NCBI RefSeq assembly: GCF_000685075.1
Contig: NZ_BAYD01000005.1
Location: forward strand, 167,648 to 231,647
Reading direction: 5' to 3'
DNA: 64,000 nucleotides
DNA from: Paraburkholderia oxyphila NBRC 105797
GTDB lineage: Bacteria; Pseudomonadota; Gammaproteobacteria; Burkholderiales; Burkholderiaceae
Of this stretch, positions 27,235-36,513 are shown one piece after another; within the stretch, counting starts at the first letter, position 1; each line of letters starts with the position of its first letter. Made by a program: the position numbers and the translations under genes. Under the pieces are notes generated by a model. The model saw nothing but the letters and a program-made list of their open reading frames with translations. It was not told the origin of the DNA and ran no database searches.

Positions 27235-28139
27235 TCAAGCCCAATCGCACGCTTTCCACCGCCGTACTCACGTTCGGTTTCATGTTCCTGTATATCCCGA
27301 TCGTCAGCCTCGTCGTTTATTCGTTCAATGAGTCGAAGCTCGTGACCGTGTGGTCGGGCTTCTCGCTCAAGTGGTACACGGCGGTCTTTCACGACACCGA
27401 GCTGCTGCACGCCGCGTGGCTCTCGCTGAAGATCGCGCTGATGACGGCGTTTGCCTCGGTTGCGATCGGCACGTGGGCCGGCTACGTCCTCGCGCGCATG
27501 GGACGCTTCAAGGGCTTCACGCTCTTCACGGCCATGATCAACGCGCCGCTCGTGATTCCCGAAGTCATCATGGGGATCTCGATGCTGCTGCTGTTCGTGG
27601 CGATGGAGCAGGTATTCGGCTGGCCGCATGGCCGCGGGCTCGTGACGATCTGGATCGGCCACGTGATGCTGTGCGTCTCCTACGTGGCGATCATCGTGCA
27701 GTCGCGCGTGAAGGAACTCAACAAGTCGCTCGAAGAAGCCGCGCTCGACCTGGGCGCGACGCCCTTCAAGGTGTTCTTCGTGATTACGCTGCCGCTCATC
27801 GCCCAAGCGCTCGTCTCCGGCTGGCTGCTGTCGTTCACGGTCTCGATCGACGACCTGATCCTCTCGGCGTTCCTCTCAGGGCCCGGCTCGACTACGCTGC
27901 CGCTCGTCGTCTACTCGCGCGTGCGCCTTGGCCTGAACCCCGAGATGAATGCGCTGGCGACGATCTTCATCTGCCTCGTCACGACGGGCGTGGTGGGCGT
28001 GAACTTCTGGCTGCAGGCGCGCGAGCGCAGGCGTCTTGCCGAGATCCAGCGGGCCTTCGCACCGGCGGAAGCGGCTGGCGTGGCCCCGCAAAGCACCGGA
28101 AGAAAGACGCAGAAGGCACTCGATCCCGCCAGTGTCTGA
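27231..28139 (+). CDS. potI: Polyamine ABC transporter permease
   Basis: 302 residues; ATG 27231 overlaps the potH stop by four bases. Six membrane helices and the EAA loop EEAALDLGATPFKVFFVITL near residue 180, as in PotC/PotI. The C-terminal 30 residues are a polar cytoplasmic tail. Partner of PotH. Confidence 0.93.
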   Translation: MIKPNRTLSTAVLTFGFMFLYIPIVSLVVYSFNESKLVTVWSGFSLKWYTAVFHDTELLHAAWLSLKIALMTAFASVAIGTWAGYVLARMGRFKGFTLFTAMINAPLVIPEVIMGISMLLLFVAMEQVFGWPHGRGLVTIWIGHVMLCVSYVAIIVQSRVKELNKSLEEAALDLGATPFKVFFVITLPLIAQALVSGWLLSFTVSIDDLILSAFLSGPGSTTLPLVVYSRVRLGLNPEMNALATIFICLVTTGVVGVNFWLQARERRRLAEIQRAFAPAEAAGVAPQSTGRKTQKALDPASV

Positions 28140-28194
28140 ACGATTTAAACGCAAATAAAACGCTTTGCAATACGACCAATCAGGAGAACGTAGA

Positions 28195-29763
28195 ATGAGA
28201 AAGAAGCTTGTCTGCCTCATGGTGGCGGGAGCGCTGCCTGGCCTCGCCGCAGCGGACACCACGAGCGATCAGATCAAGGCGCTGCAGGCGCAGCTCCACG
28301 CGCTGCAGAACGAGGTGAAGACATTGCGCGAGCAGCAGGGCGCGGCGAAACCCGTGGCGGCTCCGGCTCCGGCCGCGCAGGCCCAGGCGGTGGACGCGTC
28401 CTCGCCCGACTACGGCAAGGCGCCGGCCCATCTGACCAACGACGAAGTCGACCAGATGAAGCAGCAGCTCGCCAATCAGCAGATGAAGGTGGATACGCTC
28501 ACCGACGCGGCCACGACGGGTCCGATCGCGGGCCTTTCGGTGACGGGCTATCTCGACCCGACCTATATCTACAACCGCGACCTGGGGACTTCGTCGTTCC
28601 TGTTCGCGAACCACGAGAACGTTTACCAGTACTTCAACAGCTCGTTCGGCGACTTGTACCTCGACATCAAGAAGACGTTCGGCGTGGGCCCGACGGCGCC
28701 ATCGGCGGAAATCTCGCTGATGCCCAATCGCGGCAACGGCATCACGCAGCTGATGAACGAGCACGGCAGCAGTACCTCGAACATCCTGAACACGGCCTTC
28801 TTCACCGTGCCGCTCTCGATGACGACGTCCGTCACGGCGGGCTTGATGCCGAGCTTCGGTGGCTATGAGGTGCAGCAGTCCAACTTGATGCTGACGCTTA
28901 CGCACGGGCTGCTCTATGACTTCTCCGATCCCGGCAGCTACGTTGGGGTGGGGGTGAACTACATGGGCGAGGGTAGCAACTGGATCTGGAAGTTCATGCT
29001 TGGCAACGAGCAGTTCCGCACGGCGGGCGCGCAGTTGCAGACCGGCACCAATGCGTTGGGCGATCCGGTCACCACTAGCAACCGCGTGCCGACTTTCACG
29101 GCACGTGTGGATTACACGTGGTCTACCGCGCTTGACATCGGCGGCTCGTTCAACATTGGCCGGCAGTCGCTCATGCAGGGTCTTGATGCGAACGGCAACA
29201 CGTTGCCTGGCGTCTATGGCGTGGGCGGTCAGGCGTCCAGTCCGTTCGGGGCGTTCTTCTTTGGGGAAGCGGATCTCACCTATACGACCGCCGATATTCA
29301 GTACAACGCGGAAGTGGACTACGGACAGCAGCAGCATGCGGCTTATAACGGCGGCCAGGCGCAGTGGTATGGTCTTTCGCTGCTGGCGAATCGCAAGTTC
29401 CGGCTGCCTTATGTCGGCCGTATGGGCGTGACCGCGCGTTATGACGTGCTTGCCAATCAGAAGAATGGTGGTGGCGCGAGCAGCATTGTGCTCAACGGCA
29501 ATGGCATGGATCCGTACAACGGATTCGGTATTGGCGCGAGCTGTCTCGCGGCTTCGAAGGCGGCCGGTGGATATGGCTTCGAATGCAAGGGCGCGGTGCG
29601 TCAGGATGTGACGCTCGATTTGCTGTTTTATGCGACGCAGCAGCTTACCGTCAAGGTCGAGTATCGACATGACTGGTCGACGCAGGATACTTTCCTGCGG
29701 AGCGATGGATCGTACAGCAAGTCGAACGATCTGTTCGGCACGCAGCTCATCTATTCGTTCTGA
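28195..29763 (+). CDS. DUF3138-type outer-membrane beta-barrel protein
   Basis: 522 residues; ATG 28195 with AGGAGA nearby. Signal peptide (KLVCLMVAGALPGLAAA), a short periplasmic coiled coil (SDQIKALQAQLHALQNEV) and a linker, then a barrel-like domain with alternating aromatic strands ending in FGTQLIYSF, a C-terminal Phe as in outer-membrane proteins. The layout matches the DUF3138 family next to polyamine transporters in Burkholderia (family name from memory). It follows potI by 55 bp and is probably co-transcribed, so it may be the outer-membrane entry channel for the same substrate. Confidence 0.85.
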   Translation: MRKKLVCLMVAGALPGLAAADTTSDQIKALQAQLHALQNEVKTLREQQGAAKPVAAPAPAAQAQAVDASSPDYGKAPAHLTNDEVDQMKQQLANQQMKVDTLTDAATTGPIAGLSVTGYLDPTYIYNRDLGTSSFLFANHENVYQYFNSSFGDLYLDIKKTFGVGPTAPSAEISLMPNRGNGITQLMNEHGSSTSNILNTAFFTVPLSMTTSVTAGLMPSFGGYEVQQSNLMLTLTHGLLYDFSDPGSYVGVGVNYMGEGSNWIWKFMLGNEQFRTAGAQLQTGTNALGDPVTTSNRVPTFTARVDYTWSTALDIGGSFNIGRQSLMQGLDANGNTLPGVYGVGGQASSPFGAFFFGEADLTYTTADIQYNAEVDYGQQQHAAYNGGQAQWYGLSLLANRKFRLPYVGRMGVTARYDVLANQKNGGGASSIVLNGNGMDPYNGFGIGASCLAASKAAGGYGFECKGAVRQDVTLDLLFYATQQLTVKVEYRHDWSTQDTFLRSDGSYSKSNDLFGTQLIYSF

Positions 29764-30005
29764 TAGGTGGGGCCGCTGCGTACCGCGGTGGCCCCGTTCG
29801 TTCGGACAGTCAATCGGCGCATCAAGTGGAGTCCGCGCGGTCGGTACAATGCGGTAATTCAGCGGCGGGCCATGGTAAAAGGAAATGATAAGCGGGGCCG
29901 GAATGCCGTGATGGGAAGCGCCGAGGCGGTGGGTCAACCCGTAACAAAACCGAGGGGGCGAGCTTCCGTGAGTCAATACATAGCAATGAGGTTTTCCGGC
30001 GGTAG

Positions 30006-30218
30006 ATGAAAAGACAGTTCACAAGACATACGCAACGTGGCCGCCAGGCATACCCCGCGCGCCTGGCCCGCACCCCTGTCGGAGCGGACGAGGCTCAGAC
30101 GGCGCTTCGCCCGGTTCCGACCGGGTCGATGGGGCTCGCTGATTTCGCAGCCGCTTGCCGTGAAAACATGCGGTTTCAGCGCTTGCTGCAACAGTGCGCC
30201 GGAGACGGGCGGTCTTGA
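30006..30218 (+). CDS. Possible small protein coupled to the SNF2 gene
   Basis: 70-codon frame rich in Arg/Ala, ending MGLADFAAACRENMRFQRLL and QQCAGDGRS, with its TGA inside a TTGA overlap with the likely SNF2 start. No Shine-Dalgarno is clear before ATG 30006 and no family is recognised, so it may be chance. The rest of 29764-30214 shows only a GGGGCC/GGCCCC hairpin (29769-29795) that may end the potGHI transcript. Confidence 0.3.
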   Translation: MKRQFTRHTQRGRQAYPARLARTPVGADEAQTALRPVPTGSMGLADFAAACRENMRFQRLLQQCAGDGRS

Positions 30219-32893
30219 CTACTTCCGACATTCTCGCGCCACGCCTGACGCCTGGTGGTCACCTGCTAGCGGTACCGGAGCATGCCGCGCCGGTTTTGGC
30301 GGATGAAATACAAGAGCGGCTAAGCCCGCCTTTTGCGCTCGGCGCAGGACATGGGCTGCTGCATCTGGGAACGGCGGAAATCGGCCGCATTTTGCCGCCG
30401 GCATGGGCCTGGTGGCGGGATTTTGCCGCGCGCTATGTCACTGCCCTGTGCGCCACGCCCGAAGGCGGCGAGATCGCGGTCGTCACGCCCGCTGCCGGGG
30501 ACTTCGATGCCCTGATTGCCGATGCACCGCCGATGACCGGCGGGGAGTATCTCACGCCAGACCTGCTCGCGAGGCTGTGGGACGAGATCGATACGGCCTT
30601 GCAGCGGGAACTGGCGAGCGCAAAAGTCTCGCTTCAGGATTTCCTCAAATCGCGCCACCCGGCCTGGAATCTCGTCGGCCGCGTGCATTTCAACCTTGCT
30701 GAGAACCGCAAGGACCCGGAGTCGCCGTTCGCCTTCCTTGCGACTTACACCTCGCGTCTGTCAGCGCTTGGCAAAGCGCAACACCAGCCACTGTCGAAGG
30801 CCCTGGCTGAATATTCGGGTGCGAGGAGCCGTGCGCAGCTCCTGTCGCTCCTGCTGCCGGTGCAACGCGCCGCTGAACACTGCGATTGGCTGCGCGAAAT
30901 GGTGGATACCGGCGAGATATACCATCCGTTGCGCTGGACACCGGTTGACGCTCATCGCTTTCTCACGGACCTGCCCAAACTCGAAGCCGCCGGCATTGTC
31001 GTACGCACGCCCAGCGTCTGGCAGGCGGGCCGTCCTGCACGTCCCGTTGTGAGAGCCAGCGTCGGTACACGCCCGCCCGCGCTTCTGGGCAAGGAGGCGC
31101 TGCTCGATTTCAACATGGAGGTGTCGCTCGACGGAGAACGTCTGAACGCCTCCGAGGTCAGGGATCTGCTCAAAGGCGCCGATGGCTTGCAACTCATCCG
31201 CGGTCGCTGGGTCGAGGTGGACAACAAAAAGCTCGCTCGTCTCCTGAAGCGATTCGAGGCCATGCAAGAGGCGGCGAAAACCGGGCTGCCCTTCAATGAG
31301 GCCCTGCGCCTGCTGGCGGGTGTTTCGCTCGACGAGACCGGCGACCCCGCCGAGCGCGACTGGTCGCAGCTCGTTGCAGGCCCGTGGCTGGCCGACATCC
31401 TGCAGGAGTTGCGTCAGCCGGAGGGCCTGGCGCAGATCAGCCCGGGACCGGATCTCAAGGCCCGCCTGCGGCCTTACCAACAGGCCGGCGTACGGTGGCT
31501 GTACCTGCTCACCCGGCTCGGACTGGGCGCGTGCCTCGCGGACGATATGGGTCTCGGCAAGACCATGCAGGTACTTTCGCTGCTGCTCGTATTGAAGCGC
31601 GAAAGCGCCGAGGCGCGTCCCAGCTTGCTCGTCGCCCCCGCATCGCTGCTGGCCAACTGGGCGGCGGAGGCCGAGCGCTTCGCCCCCGGCTTGCGACTGC
31701 TGGTCGCCCATCCATCGTTCACGCCGGCGGCCGATTTGCGTGCCTTGGACGCCGGGAGGCTTGCGGACATCGATCTCGTCATTACCAGCTTTGGCTCGTT
31801 GCTTCGCCAGCCGGTACTGGCGACCATCCAATGGCGCGTTGCCGTTGTCGATGAGGCACAGGCGATCAAGAATCCGGGCGCGAGGCAAACGCGACAGGTC
31901 AAGCAGCTCCACGCGCAATCGCGCATCGCGCTGACCGGAACCCCCGTGGAAAACCGCCTGTCCGACCTGTGGTCCATTTTCGACTTCACCCACCCCGGTT
32001 TGCTGGGTTCGGACAAAGTGTTCGCCAGCTTTGCCAGGCGGCTGGCGAAGGCCGAACATTTTGGCCCGCTGCGCACGCTCGTGCAGCCCTATATCCTGCG
32101 CCGCCTGAAGACCGACAAGCGGGTAATCGACGATCTTCCTGACAAGACCGAACTCAAGGCCTGGTGCCCGCTGAGCACGAGTCAGGCGGCGCTTTACCAG
32201 CGTGCGGTGAAGGATCTGTCCGCCGCGCTCGAGGATGCCGAAGGCATCGGCCGCAAGGGCGTGGTGCTGAGCTTCCTGATGCGCTTCAAGCAGATTTGCA
32301 ACCATTCATCGCAATGGCTGGGCGACGCGGCGTGGAAACCGGAAGACAGCGGCAAGTTCGCCCGCCTGCGCCAGCTCGCCGAAGTCATCGCCGCCAAACA
32401 GGAAAAGGTGCTGGTATTCACCCAGTTTCGCGAGGCCACAGAGCCGCTGGCGGCATTTCTGGGGTCGATCTTTGGCCGCGAGGGCCTGGTGCTCCATGGC
32501 GGCACCCCGGTTGCCAGGCGCCGCGAACTGGTCAAGCAGTTCCAGCAAGATGAGCTGGTACCCTTCTTCGTGCTTTCGCTCAAGGCCGGCGGGGCGGGGC
32601 TGAATCTCACCGCCGCTTCGCACGTGATCCACTTCGACCGCTGGTGGAACCCGGCTGTGGAAAATCAGGCGACCGATCGCGCGTTTCGCATCGGCCAGCG
32701 GAGGAACGTACTGGTGCACAAGTTTATCTGTCGTGGCACGGTCGAAGACCGCATCGACCAGTTGATCGAAGCGAAGCAGCAATTGGTGAAGGATGTGCTG
32801 GAGGGCGGCGCGGAACGCCTGCTCACCGAGATGAGCGACCAGGAATTGCTCGATCTCGTGAAGCTCGACGTTCATGCCGCACAAGAAGTCTGA
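30215..32893 (+). CDS. SNF2/SWI2-family DEAD/DEAH-box helicase
   Basis: About 892 residues. TTG 30215 (GGAGACGGGCGG upstream) is preferred; an in-frame GTG at 30194 adds seven residues. The N-terminal about 400 residues match the bacterial SNF2-associated region. The two RecA lobes follow: ADDMGLGKTMQ (about 445), VDEAQAIKNPGARQTR, LTGTPVENRL, then VFTQFREATEPL, LSLKAGGAGLNLTAASHVIH and WWNPAVENQATDRAFRIGQ. A DNA translocase that remodels protein-DNA complexes; bacterial roles are poorly known. The SWIM-domain gene starts 18 bp after it. The pair interrupts the polyamine genes. Confidence 0.93.
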   Translation: MTTSDILAPRLTPGGHLLAVPEHAAPVLADEIQERLSPPFALGAGHGLLHLGTAEIGRILPPAWAWWRDFAARYVTALCATPEGGEIAVVTPAAGDFDALIADAPPMTGGEYLTPDLLARLWDEIDTALQRELASAKVSLQDFLKSRHPAWNLVGRVHFNLAENRKDPESPFAFLATYTSRLSALGKAQHQPLSKALAEYSGARSRAQLLSLLLPVQRAAEHCDWLREMVDTGEIYHPLRWTPVDAHRFLTDLPKLEAAGIVVRTPSVWQAGRPARPVVRASVGTRPPALLGKEALLDFNMEVSLDGERLNASEVRDLLKGADGLQLIRGRWVEVDNKKLARLLKRFEAMQEAAKTGLPFNEALRLLAGVSLDETGDPAERDWSQLVAGPWLADILQELRQPEGLAQISPGPDLKARLRPYQQAGVRWLYLLTRLGLGACLADDMGLGKTMQVLSLLLVLKRESAEARPSLLVAPASLLANWAAEAERFAPGLRLLVAHPSFTPAADLRALDAGRLADIDLVITSFGSLLRQPVLATIQWRVAVVDEAQAIKNPGARQTRQVKQLHAQSRIALTGTPVENRLSDLWSIFDFTHPGLLGSDKVFASFARRLAKAEHFGPLRTLVQPYILRRLKTDKRVIDDLPDKTELKAWCPLSTSQAALYQRAVKDLSAALEDAEGIGRKGVVLSFLMRFKQICNHSSQWLGDAAWKPEDSGKFARLRQLAEVIAAKQEKVLVFTQFREATEPLAAFLGSIFGREGLVLHGGTPVARRRELVKQFQQDELVPFFVLSLKAGGAGLNLTAASHVIHFDRWWNPAVENQATDRAFRIGQRRNVLVHKFICRGTVEDRIDQLIEAKQQLVKDVLEGGAERLLTEMSDQELLDLVKLDVHAAQEV

Positions 32894-32911
32894 TAGTCGA
32901 GAGGAAGCGTA

Positions 32912-33820
32912 ATGAGTTACGGAGGATGGAAGCGCTATGTCCCGGTCGCCGAGCGCCAAAGGAAAGCTGAACTGGCCGCCGCCAGGGCGAAGAAAGCGGG
33001 GGCTGAACTGTCACCCATCGCACCGTATCGTGGCGCCATCGCGAGGACTTTTTGGGGCAAGGCCTGGTGCAACAATCTGGAGGGCTACAGCGACTACGAC
33101 AACCGTCTGCCGCGCGGCCGTACCTATGTGCGCAACGGTTCCGTGATCGACCTTCGGATTGCGCAAGGCGAAGTCTGCGCAAAGGTAATGGGTTCGCACC
33201 TCTACACGGTCTCGGTGACCGTGACGGCGTGTCCGCAAAAGCGGTGGCGGGCGATTGGCGCCGATTGCGCGGGGTCGATCGATTCGATCGTGGAACTCCT
33301 GCAGGGCAAGCTCTCGACCGCCGTGATGGAGCGCATCTGCAAACCCGGCACCGGCCTTTTCCCGGCGCCGAAGGAAATCAGGTTCAAGTGCAGTTGCCCG
33401 GACTGGGCATCGATGTGCAAGCACGTCGCCGCCGTGCTCTACGGCGTCGGCGCACGGCTCGATCAGCAGCCGGAACTCCTTTTCGCCTTGCGCCGCGTCG
33501 ATGCCAATGATCTCGTCAGTCAGGTCGGTGCCAGCCTGCCAGAACCGGGAAAACGGCCGGCTCGCGGCAAAGTACTCGACGACGCGCTGGTGGCCGATGT
33601 GTTTGGTCTCGAGATGGCCGAAACTGAGCCACCGGTGAAGCCTGCTGCCGGACGCAAGAAGCCATCGACAGGTAAGGTGACGGCGAAGAAGGCGCCCAGG
33701 CCGGCGGTCTCCACAACCCGCAAGCCAACTGCGACCGTGAAGACCGAGGCGGACAATCAACCGGTAAAAGAGAAGTTGCCGGTCAAGCGATCCGCGAGGC
33801 CGCGGAAAGCAACATCCTGA
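32912..33820 (+). CDS. SWIM zinc-finger protein
   Basis: 302 residues. SWIM motif CxCxnCxH at C160, C162, C169, H171 (KCSCPDWASMCKHV); an N-terminal domain with TFWGKAWCNNLEGYSDYDNR typical of SNF2-linked SWIM proteins; a Lys/Pro-rich, probably disordered tail from about 235. It lies 18 bp after the SNF2 gene. SWIM fingers bind DNA or protein, so it is the likely targeting partner of the helicase. Confidence 0.9.
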   Translation: MSYGGWKRYVPVAERQRKAELAAARAKKAGAELSPIAPYRGAIARTFWGKAWCNNLEGYSDYDNRLPRGRTYVRNGSVIDLRIAQGEVCAKVMGSHLYTVSVTVTACPQKRWRAIGADCAGSIDSIVELLQGKLSTAVMERICKPGTGLFPAPKEIRFKCSCPDWASMCKHVAAVLYGVGARLDQQPELLFALRRVDANDLVSQVGASLPEPGKRPARGKVLDDALVADVFGLEMAETEPPVKPAAGRKKPSTGKVTAKKAPRPAVSTTRKPTATVKTEADNQPVKEKLPVKRSARPRKATS

Positions 33821-33865
33821 CCTTGTTGCTGTTTCGCGCATCTCATGCCTGCAAGGCGAAAAGCA

Positions 33866-33888
33866 AGCCGGCGGCCACGCCGCCGGCT
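33866..33888. terminator. Bidirectional hairpin between SWIM gene and potF
   Basis: Perfect 10-bp stem AGCCGGCGGC / GCCGCCGGCT with a three-base loop between convergent genes. Confidence 0.7.
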
Positions 33889-33899
33889 CACAGAGACGA

Positions 33900-35018
33900 T
33901 CACTCCGTCTTGAGCTTCGCCCAGAGACGGTTCTGCAGGCGCGTCAGCTCGGCGGTCATGGGCGTGCTGATGAACAGCTTGCGATAGACGTCAGGCGGCG
34001 GGAACACGGCCGGGTCTGCCATCACCTCGGGCCGCACCAGCGCCTTCGCGGCGGGAACCGTGGACGGATACGACGTATAGTTGGTCAGCGCCGCGGCCTC
34101 CTTCTCCGAGATCACGAAGTTGATGAACTTCATGGCCGCCTCGGGATGCGGGGCATCCTTGGGAATCGCCATCATATCGAACCAGATAGCCGTGCCGACA
34201 TCGGGAATCAGGTACTTGATGTGATACGGCTTCTTCGCATCCAGCGCGGCGACGCGAGCCGAGTTCACATCGCCCGACCAGCCGAGCGCAATGCAAATGT
34301 CACCACCCGCCAGATCGTTGATATAGCTGGTGCTGTTGAACTGCGTGATGTACGGGCGGATGCCCTTGAGCACCTGATAGGCGGCTTCGTAATCGGCGGG
34401 ATTGTTGGTGTTGGGGTCTTTCTTCAGATAGACAAGCGCCATACCGAACGCATCAACCGGCGAATCGAGCACGGAAATCCCGCAGCTCTTGAGCTTCTGA
34501 GCATTCTTGGGATCGAACAGCAGCGACCAGCTATTGAGCTGGACATCATTGCCGAGCGCCGCCTTGACCTTCTCCACGTTCACGCCGATGCCGTCCGTGC
34601 CCCACGACCACGGCACGCCATACCGGTTGCCCGGGTCTTCCTGCGCCACGATCTTCATGATGTCCGGATCGAGGCCGGCCATGTTCGGCACTTTCGCATG
34701 GTCGATCTTCTGGAAGATGCCGGCCTGCACCTGGCGGGCCCAGTACATGTCGGACGGCACCACCACGTCGTAGCCCGAGTTGCCCGAGAGCAGCTTGGCC
34801 TGCAGCGTGTCGTTCGAATCGAACTCCTGATAAACGACCTTGATGCCCGTCGCCTTCTCGAAGTTCGCGATCGTGTCCTTGCCGATCGAGTTGCCCCAGT
34901 TGTAGACGTTGACCACCTGATCGTCGGCGTGTGCCGCGGGCATGGTTTGCCATGCGGCGCCCGCGAGCGCCAGCGCCGCGCAAATCGCCTTTACCGTGCC
35001 TGAAAATCTCCTTGCCAC
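33900..35018 (-). CDS. potF: Polyamine (putrescine) periplasmic substrate-binding protein
   Basis: 372 residues from GTG 35018, chosen because GGAGGA lies 8 bases before it; an in-frame ATG five codons upstream has no ribosome site. Signal peptide (AICAALALAGAAW, cleavage after AAHA), then VVNVYNWGNSIGKDTIANFE, YDVVVPSDMYWARQ, VPWSWGTDGIGVN and LGWSGDVNSAR, in PotD/PotF order. It delivers putrescine or another polyamine to PotGHI. It is separated from them by the SNF2/SWIM pair and reads in the opposite direction; element D lies upstream. Confidence 0.93.
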   Translation of the reverse strand: MARRFSGTVKAICAALALAGAAWQTMPAAHADDQVVNVYNWGNSIGKDTIANFEKATGIKVVYQEFDSNDTLQAKLLSGNSGYDVVVPSDMYWARQVQAGIFQKIDHAKVPNMAGLDPDIMKIVAQEDPGNRYGVPWSWGTDGIGVNVEKVKAALGNDVQLNSWSLLFDPKNAQKLKSCGISVLDSPVDAFGMALVYLKKDPNTNNPADYEAAYQVLKGIRPYITQFNSTSYINDLAGGDICIALGWSGDVNSARVAALDAKKPYHIKYLIPDVGTAIWFDMMAIPKDAPHPEAAMKFINFVISEKEAAALTNYTSYPSTVPAAKALVRPEVMADPAVFPPPDVYRKLFISTPMTAELTRLQNRLWAKLKTE

Positions 35019-35079
35019 TTGTCGTTCCTCCATAGTTGAGTGGTGCCGTCCTCGTCGGGACGTATCGTTTCGATTGCTT

Positions 35080-35123
35080 CAATGTAGCCGGGCGCAAGCA
35101 GCCGGTCTGCCCCCCCGGCGGCA
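35080..35123 (-). promoter_or_regulatory. Polyamine-region element D, upstream of potF
   Basis: On the minus strand TGCCGCCGGGGGGGCAGACCGGC, then CTACATTG 16 bases later. It shares GGGGGGGCA-(T/G)ACC with elements A and C, but the left C-run is imperfect. Lies 62-105 bases before the potF start. Confidence 0.45.
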
Positions 35124-35211
35124 CGGCATCGTGCGATTGCTTCAGGCCTCTACGCCGCTATGCCGTGCCGGTTCTCGCGTGTCGCGGTGATGTCTTGTCC
35201 TGTCGCCTCGC

Positions 35212-36402
35212 TCAGCCGCCGAGATGGCGTGCGATGGCCCTGAACGCGGCGAGCACGATCTCGTCCATCGGCTCGTCCACGGGCAGATGCTGGGACGAGA
35301 GCTTGACGATCACCACGGCCGCGCGCGGATCGACGTAGATCCACTGGCCATGAATGCCAATAGCGATGAACGGCGCGCCCGCCGCGCCCGTGAGATACCA
35401 CTTGCTGCGGTAGCATCCGCCCGGCAGGAAGTCGGCCCATGTCGAGCGCTGCCACGCTTCGCGGCTGCCGTTGTTCATGATGTCGTCGATCCACCAGCCC
35501 GGCACGATCTGCTTGCCGTTCGCGACGCCGCGGCAACGCACCATCTCCGCGCAGCGCGCGAGGTCGCCGAGCGTCGCGCAGAGTCCGGCCGCCGCGCGCG
35601 GGGCGCCCAGGCGGTCGAGCGTGATGCAGGCCTCGTGCTGGGCGCCGAGTGGCATCCAGAGGTGCTGCGAGAGCAGCGCGTCGAGCGGTCTTGCCGCTGC
35701 GCGTTCGATCACCCAGCCGAGCACGTCCGTCGTCGGGGAGTTGTAGTGAAAGACCTCGCCGTGTGCGCGCTCGCCGGGGCGTAGTTCCGTGAGGAAGCGG
35801 CGCAGGTCCACCGGGTCGTCGGGCAGGGGCGGGTTCCAGCCCATCGCGCGGCGGTAGCGCAGGAAGGCGCCGCGCGTGTCGAGATAGTCTTCCGCGAACG
35901 TCACGCTCGCGGTCATGTCGAGCAGGTGGCGCACCGTTGCGCCATGATCGTAGGCGCTGCCGCGCAGCTCGGGCAGATAGTTGACGACCGGGGCGTCGAC
36001 ATCGAGCACGCCCTGGTCGGCCAGCACGCCGCACAGCAGTCCAACCAGCGACTTGGTGATCGAGAACACCAGGTGCGGGGTCTCCGGAGTGAGGCCGTGG
36101 CCGTACCACTGCGTCACGATCTGGCCGTGTTTCATGACGAGGAAGCCATCCGCGTTGGACATCGCGAGCATGCGGTCGATGCTCGAGGTCTCCCCGGCCG
36201 GCGTCGTGAAGGCGAGGGTGCCCAGGTCGTCGCAGCGCTGCGGCAGCGGCGTGGCCGCGCGCGGGTCATGTGCGATCGCCGCCGTGGGCAGCAGGCGGCG
36301 CACGTTGCGAAACGACCACTGGCTGTAGGGCTTCGTGCGCCAGTTCTCGAGCGTGACCTGGTGTTCGGATGCGACCGGCGCGCCGGTCATGATGCGTGAC
36401 AT
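35212..36402 (-). CDS. Serine hydrolase of the beta-lactamase/6-aminohexanoate-dimer hydrolase fold
   Basis: 396 residues from ATG 36402 (AAGGA upstream). Class C-like active-site motifs: SxxK in VFSITKSLVG, YxN in HYNSPTTDVLG and HGQW in place of KTG. No signal peptide, so cytoplasmic, like NylB-type amide hydrolases and esterases rather than true beta-lactamases. It lies between potF and an amidohydrolase gene, same strand; a role in cutting an amide-linked polyamine derivative is inference from context. Confidence 0.85.
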   Translation of the reverse strand: MSRIMTGAPVASEHQVTLENWRTKPYSQWSFRNVRRLLPTAAIAHDPRAATPLPQRCDDLGTLAFTTPAGETSSIDRMLAMSNADGFLVMKHGQIVTQWYGHGLTPETPHLVFSITKSLVGLLCGVLADQGVLDVDAPVVNYLPELRGSAYDHGATVRHLLDMTASVTFAEDYLDTRGAFLRYRRAMGWNPPLPDDPVDLRRFLTELRPGERAHGEVFHYNSPTTDVLGWVIERAAARPLDALLSQHLWMPLGAQHEACITLDRLGAPRAAAGLCATLGDLARCAEMVRCRGVANGKQIVPGWWIDDIMNNGSREAWQRSTWADFLPGGCYRSKWYLTGAAGAPFIAIGIHGQWIYVDPRAAVVIVKLSSQHLPVDEPMDEIVLAAFRAIARHLGG

Positions 36403-36513
36403 TATCGGTGTTCCTTGTTTCGGTATCCTGACTGGATGCGATGGGTCAGGCAAGCTTTGAAGCGGGTTATAGAGCGAGCTGCGGCGGCCGGCGCGAGGCG
36501 GCCGCCACCGTGC

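Noticed and set aside
30761..32305. 514-codon open frame on the minus strand
   Set aside because: Antisense to the SNF2 helicase motifs, which are clearly coding on the plus strand.
35212..36402. Antibiotic-resistance beta-lactamase
   Set aside because: SxxK/YxN motifs are shared with NylB-like esterases and amidases; there is no signal peptide and HGQW replaces KTG.
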